The notes beneath the pieces were generated by a model, which ran no database searches, was not told where the DNA came from, and saw only the letters and a list, made by a program, of their open reading frames with translations. From Sphingomonas sp. CBMAI 2297 (lineage in GTDB: Bacteria; Pseudomonadota; Alphaproteobacteria; Sphingomonadales; Sphingomonadaceae): a stretch of DNA of 64,000 nt. Positions 60,625 to 64,000 of the stretch are shown one piece after another. How positions within the stretch are numbered: position 1 is the stretch's first letter; each line of letters begins with the position of its first letter. The stretch is from positions 33,362 through 97,361 of the forward strand of contig NZ_JAPDIR010000006.1 of assembly GCF_029870595.1 (NCBI RefSeq), written 5' to 3'. A program made the position numbers and the translations under genes.

Positions 60625-61782
60625 TCAGGCGCGGACCAGATCCCGGAGCGGTTGGGCCGCCTGCACGTCGGGGAACAGCTTTCGCACCGTGGCCTGGGGG
60701 CTGAGATCGAAATGCGCCGAGAGCGTCGAGCCGATCACCGCATCGAGCCCGGTAGTGGGCTTGAGGTCGCGATTCTCGTAGAGCGCCGCGTCGGCGAGGC
60801 CCGGCCAGTCGGCGACCACACGCCCGCCGTTCACCGCGCCCCCCATCAGCATCGCGACCGATCCGGTGCCGTGATCGGTTCCCTGCGTGCCGTTGACCTT
60901 CACCGTGCGTCCGAACTCGGTGGCGACGAGCACCACCGTGTTGCTCCACAACGGCCCCAGCCCCTTCTGCAGCGCGCCGATCATCTGGTCGAGCCCGTTG
61001 AGCTGGCCCGCCAACCGCCCGCGCTGGCCGGCATGCGTGTCCCAGCCGCCGGTCTCGATCATCGCGATCCGCGAGCCGTTCTCGGCCGACAGCATCTTGG
61101 CGGCGAGATCGCCCGTGGCCGCCGCGTTGCGGCCATTGTCCGATGCGAGATCGCTGGTGAGCATCTTGGTCGCGGTCGCCTGTTCCCAGATGCCATGGAG
61201 CTGGGCGTCGCCCTGATACATCTGGGTGACGCGCGTCAGCAGGTCGTCCGAGGCGTCGGGCAGTGCCGAAGGGGCGTAGCTCGCCACTTCCACCGGCCCG
61301 CGCAGCGCCAGCGGCACCGTCGCGGCAAGCGCGATCGCCTTGTCGTCGGCGGGCAGCAGGGTGAGCAGCCGGTTCAGCCAGCCGTCCTTGAGCTGATAGG
61401 CCGAGGTGCCACCGGTCTCCAGCACGTTCTGCCCGTCGAAGTGCGAGCGGTCGCGATAGGGCGAGGCGACGGCATGCAGAAACAACGCCTGCTTGGCGCC
61501 GTAAAGGCCATGGACGTTCTTGAGCGCCGGATGGAGCGCGAACATCGAGTCGAGCTTCGGTGCCGAGGCGAAGTCCTCGGCGAGCTGGCCGCGCTGGCTC
61601 GCATAGGCGGGATCGCCCACCGGCGCGACGGTATGCAGTCCGTCGGCGGCACCGCGCTGGATGATGAAGACGAAGCGCCGCTCGGTCGCCGCGCGGGCAA
61701 AGGCCATGCGGGCGCCGAAGGTGGATGCGAAGACGGCCGAGGCGCCAAGGGCGACGAAGCGGCGGCGGGAAAATGCGGTCAT
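60625..61782 (-). CDS. DUF1501 family protein with Tat signal
   Basis: 385 residues. A Tat signal SRRRFVALGASAVFAS (Arg6-Arg7-x-Phe) and cleavage near residue 30. The body has RFVFIIQRGAADGLHTV, ETGGWDTHAGQRGRLAGQL, VVLVATEFGRTVKVNGTQGTDHGTG, all DUF1501 signatures related to the alkaline-phosphatase/sulfatase fold. Function unknown. It follows the DUF1800 gene by 5 bp, a pairing found across many phyla. The ribosome site GGAGG overlaps the DUF1800 stop. Substrate of the Tat system encoded at 48-49.6 kb. Confidence 0.9.
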   Translation of the reverse strand: MTAFSRRRFVALGASAVFASTFGARMAFARAATERRFVFIIQRGAADGLHTVAPVGDPAYASQRGQLAEDFASAPKLDSMFALHPALKNVHGLYGAKQALFLHAVASPYRDRSHFDGQNVLETGGTSAYQLKDGWLNRLLTLLPADDKAIALAATVPLALRGPVEVASYAPSALPDASDDLLTRVTQMYQGDAQLHGIWEQATATKMLTSDLASDNGRNAAATGDLAAKMLSAENGSRIAMIETGGWDTHAGQRGRLAGQLNGLDQMIGALQKGLGPLWSNTVVLVATEFGRTVKVNGTQGTDHGTGSVAMLMGGAVNGGRVVADWPGLADAALYENRDLKPTTGLDAVIGSTLSAHFDLSPQATVRKLFPDVQAAQPLRDLVRA

Positions 61783-61787
61783 CGGGC

Positions 61788-63353
61788 TTACCTCCGCATG
61801 AATTCGGGCGAGACGAGCATCAGGGCGAGGCCCTGGCCCGGGCTTTCGGCGCGCGCGATCGACTGGGCGGTGCCGGTGCTCAGCGTGCCGGGGAAGAGCT
61901 GGGCGGCGCGCTGCCGCGCATCGATCGTGTCGCGGGCGCGCTGCGCCATGCGCTCGGCCGCCTCGACTCGCCGCATCACCGCATCGGGCCCGGCCCAGGC
62001 CCCGGCGACATCGTCCCAGCCCGCCGGCGAGCCCGGCTTCCAGGTCGGCTGGCCGAGCTGGCCCAGCAGCCCGTTGACGGCATTGCCCTGCACCTGCTGC
62101 GTGCCGAGCGCACGCAGCGCCGAGATCGACCATTCCCAGGGCGACTTGAACTTGGCCGGCTGGGGCGCCCAGCATTCGGGCGACGCGATCAATGTGCGAT
62201 AGACGGTCGGCAGGTCGCCGCCCGAGCTCAGGAACGCCTTTTCCAGCCGCGCGACCAGCGGCGCGGGCGGATCGTCGCTGGCGAAATGCCGGGCCAGCTT
62301 GGTCGCGATATGCTTCGCGGTCGCCGGATGGGTGGCGAGATGGTCGAGCACCGCGGCTGCCTGCCGCTCGCCTTCCTGCGCCCATTGCCGGCCCAGGATC
62401 GTGCGGGTGCCCGGCTCGTGCAGCCGCGGAGCGAAGACGAAGCTGCCGGGCTCGCCATCGGCGGTGCCGGCATAGCGCGCGCCGGCGCCGCGGCCGAGCC
62501 CCGCCACGGTGAAGCCGGTCATCGCCCGGGCAAACTCGGTCACGTCCGCCTGGGTGTAGACGCTGCGCACGCCCAGCGTGTGGAGCTCCATGATCTCGCG
62601 CGCCAGATTCTCGTTGAGCCCGGCGCGCCGCTGGGCCTGGCGGCGGGCGGCGAGCTGGCCGGCGGGGCTGTTCGGGCCGATCGACACGGCCTGATCGAGA
62701 TAGAGCAGCATCGCCGGATGGCGCTCGACCGCGTTGAGCATGTCGCCGAACCTGCCCATCACATGCGGGCGGATCGCCTCGAACTCCATCGTGCCCGCCA
62801 GCCCGACCAGTTCGAGCTTGTCGGCCGAGACGGCGAAATGGTTCGCCCAGAAATGCACGAGCCGCTCGGCGAAGGGCGTGGGCGAGGTGATCGCGCTCAA
62901 CGCGCGGGCGGAAACCATGCCGACATAGATTTGCTGCTGCTGGCGCCGCGCTTCGCGCCGGGCCATCATTGCCGCGTCCTCGCCCTGATAGAGCGGCTTC
63001 GCGCTCGGCTGCATGCCCGGCTGCATCGCCGGCGCCGCGGATTGCATGTCCTGCATCGCCCCGCCTTCCGCCATGGGCGGCTGCGCGCCTGCGGGTCTCG
63101 CCGGCATGGCGGGCGGCTGCTGCGGTTGCCGGTCGCGCGGTCCCTCGGCCTGGCGGATCTGCCGCTGGCGCTCGTAGAAATCCGCGAGGTCACTCGCCAC
63201 TCGAGTGCTGGGCACCTGCGCCGCGATCATCTGCGGGCGCGGATCGAAGCCAGCGATCTGCCCGGCGAGCCATTTGCGGGGATCGGCCCCGGTATCCTCG
63301 CCCGGCCTGGCACCGAGACCGAAGCGGTTGAGCGCAATACTGGCGTCCGACAT
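61788..63353 (-). CDS. DUF1800 family protein
   Basis: 521 residues. ALNRFGLGARPGED is the typical N-terminus, followed by a low-complexity Gln/Pro/Met insert (about 75-125), then HFWANHFAVSADK, LYLDQAVSIGPNSPAG, GLNENLAREIMELHTLGV and VTEFARAMTGFTVAG, hallmarks of DUF1800. Export signal not obvious. Partner of DUF1501, immediately downstream. ATG 63353 follows AGGGGAG. The pair is suspected to act on extracellular polysaccharide or cell-surface polymers, but no activity is established. Confidence 0.88.
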   Translation of the reverse strand: MSDASIALNRFGLGARPGEDTGADPRKWLAGQIAGFDPRPQMIAAQVPSTRVASDLADFYERQRQIRQAEGPRDRQPQQPPAMPARPAGAQPPMAEGGAMQDMQSAAPAMQPGMQPSAKPLYQGEDAAMMARREARRQQQQIYVGMVSARALSAITSPTPFAERLVHFWANHFAVSADKLELVGLAGTMEFEAIRPHVMGRFGDMLNAVERHPAMLLYLDQAVSIGPNSPAGQLAARRQAQRRAGLNENLAREIMELHTLGVRSVYTQADVTEFARAMTGFTVAGLGRGAGARYAGTADGEPGSFVFAPRLHEPGTRTILGRQWAQEGERQAAAVLDHLATHPATAKHIATKLARHFASDDPPAPLVARLEKAFLSSGGDLPTVYRTLIASPECWAPQPAKFKSPWEWSISALRALGTQQVQGNAVNGLLGQLGQPTWKPGSPAGWDDVAGAWAGPDAVMRRVEAAERMAQRARDTIDARQRAAQLFPGTLSTGTAQSIARAESPGQGLALMLVSPEFMRR

Positions 63354-63580
63354 GCGACTCCCCTGTCCGTTATGTGTCCGGACTACGCGCCAAATGTCGC
63401 AGAAGTTTGCCACACTTTCGGTTCGACGCGGCGCTTCGTCATTTTCCTCGCATGCATTTCCTGCAACCGGCGCCGGCCACCTTTGCGATTGCCGATTTTG
63501 CTGCGCCGCAACAAAGATCGACGCAATAACAGAACAAACCGGATGCCGGTCTGGCTCCTGATCCATCAAGGAGAAAGATC

Positions 63581-63856
63581 GTGTCGAAGTTTCTTTTCGC
63601 GGCTGCCGCCGCCGTCCTGACCTTTACCGCCCCCATGGCGATCGCGAGCGAGCGTAGCTTCACCCATGAGGGCGTGACCTATACCTATTCGATCACCACC
63701 AGGGACAAGGCCCAGATCCTCGAGGGCCGCACGAGCCAGGGCGGCGAATTCCGCCTGAACGTGAAGAATGGCTGGGTCGAGGGCTATGTGAACGATACCC
63801 GCGTCTCGTTCCGCGCGCCCAGGGAGAAGGCGCCGGCGCAGATCGCCGCGCGCTGA
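63581..63856 (+). CDS. Small secreted protein of unknown function
   Basis: 91 residues. Signal peptide FLFAAAAAVLTFTAPMAIA (cleavage near 23), then a short beta-rich mature region (SFTHEGVTYTYSITTRD, KAQILEGRTSQGGEFRLNV, GWVEGYVND). No cysteine. GTG 63581 is supported by AAGGAGAAA. Divergent from DUF1800. No family recognised; similar short secreted beta proteins occur in sphingomonads as far as I recall. Confidence 0.75.
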   Translation: MSKFLFAAAAAVLTFTAPMAIASERSFTHEGVTYTYSITTRDKAQILEGRTSQGGEFRLNVKNGWVEGYVNDTRVSFRAPREKAPAQIAAR

Positions 63857-63910
63857 ACCTGTCCGGAGCAGCGTGGGGCCGGGGCGGCGACGCTCCGGCT
63901 CCACGCCGCG

Positions 63911-64000
63911 TCAGAACCCCTCGGGCAAGTCGATCGTGCCGACCAGTTCCTTGTAGCGCGCGACGGCATAGCGATCGGTCATGCCGGCGATGAAGTCGGC
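63911..64000 (-). CDS. dgt: Deoxyguanosinetriphosphate triphosphohydrolase, C-terminal end (partial)
   Basis: The last 29 codons at the window edge, reading minus-strand: ADFIAGMTDRYAVARYKEL then VGTIDLPEGF and stop. ADFIAGMTDRYA is the conserved C-terminal motif of dGTPase-like HD-domain proteins. The catalytic HD region lies beyond the window. dgt normally neighbours erpA and argS in alphaproteobacteria; argS is 9 kb to the left on the same strand. Confidence 0.85.
   Translation of the reverse strand, partial: ADFIAGMTDRYAVARYKELVGTIDLPEGF

Overview
The window is chromosomal DNA of a GC-rich alphaproteobacterium, almost certainly Sphingomonadales and probably Sphingomonas or a close relative. 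The evidence is a serine palmitoyltransferase of exactly the 420-residue sphingomonad type beside a dedicated acyl carrier protein, a PhyR/NepR/EcfG general stress response locus with a PhyP-like membrane protein, and alphaproteobacterial gene order (tatABC-scpBA-nagZ-SPOR-argS; rplU-rpmA). No phage, plasmid, CRISPR or transposase gene is visible.

Layout. 1-7.2 kb: 3' part of a giant Bap/LapF-type adhesin followed by its type I secretion machine (TolC, ABC exporter, HlyD). 7.3-11 kb: a MarR-like regulator and a two-gene nitrate/sulfonate-type ABC importer without a binding protein. 11.1-14.6 kb: a FixJ-type response regulator and histidine kinase, divergent from a GGDEF-EAL protein whose EAL half has lost metal-site residues. 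14.7-16.8 kb: tRNA-Ser(CGA), hspQ, rplU-rpmA and a GNAT enzyme. 16.9-25.7 kb: TetR regulator, hybrid kinase, spt and ACP, an FAD oxidoreductase, and an EamA exporter with a divergent Lrp regulator. 26-32.4 kb: NAD(P)-binding protein, proB, lptG-lptF, obgE. 32.5-34.9 kb: membrane desaturase-like protein and a GNAT-fold acyltransferase that is a candidate bacterial ceramide synthase. 35-43.4 kb: two tandem small secreted proteins, xth-erpA, a VOC protein, an M23 peptidase, and glnE-bcp-DUF455. 43.4-47.9 kb: the general stress response locus (two NepR-type proteins, EcfG, PhyR, a PhyP-like kinase relative), a predicted EcfG-driven small RNA with two C-rich loops, and an entericidin-like lipoprotein. 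47.9-54.8 kb: tatC-tatB-tatA, scpB-scpA, nagZ, SPOR protein, argS. 54.9-63.9 kb: an accessory block (TetR, secreted alpha/beta hydrolase, acyltransferase 3, SGNH hydrolase, unknown protein, DUF1501/DUF1800 pair) and then the C-terminus of dgt.

How the parts work together. The first four genes form one secretion system for biofilm or surface attachment. spt and its ACP make the long-chain base of sphingolipids, which in these bacteria accompany or replace LPS; the 33.7 kb acyltransferase may N-acylate that base, and lptF/lptG build the outer leaflet. The stress locus is a partner-switching circuit: phosphorylated PhyR sequesters NepR and frees EcfG, which reads GGAAC-N16/17-GTT promoters; three such sites lie inside the locus.

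The least explained material is (i) the predicted two-loop C-rich small RNA at about 47.56-47.67 kb with a matching EcfG promoter, and (ii) a family of about 145-bp palindromic elements with CTAG-type ends in three intergenic regions, joined at two of them to a second, larger palindromic element.
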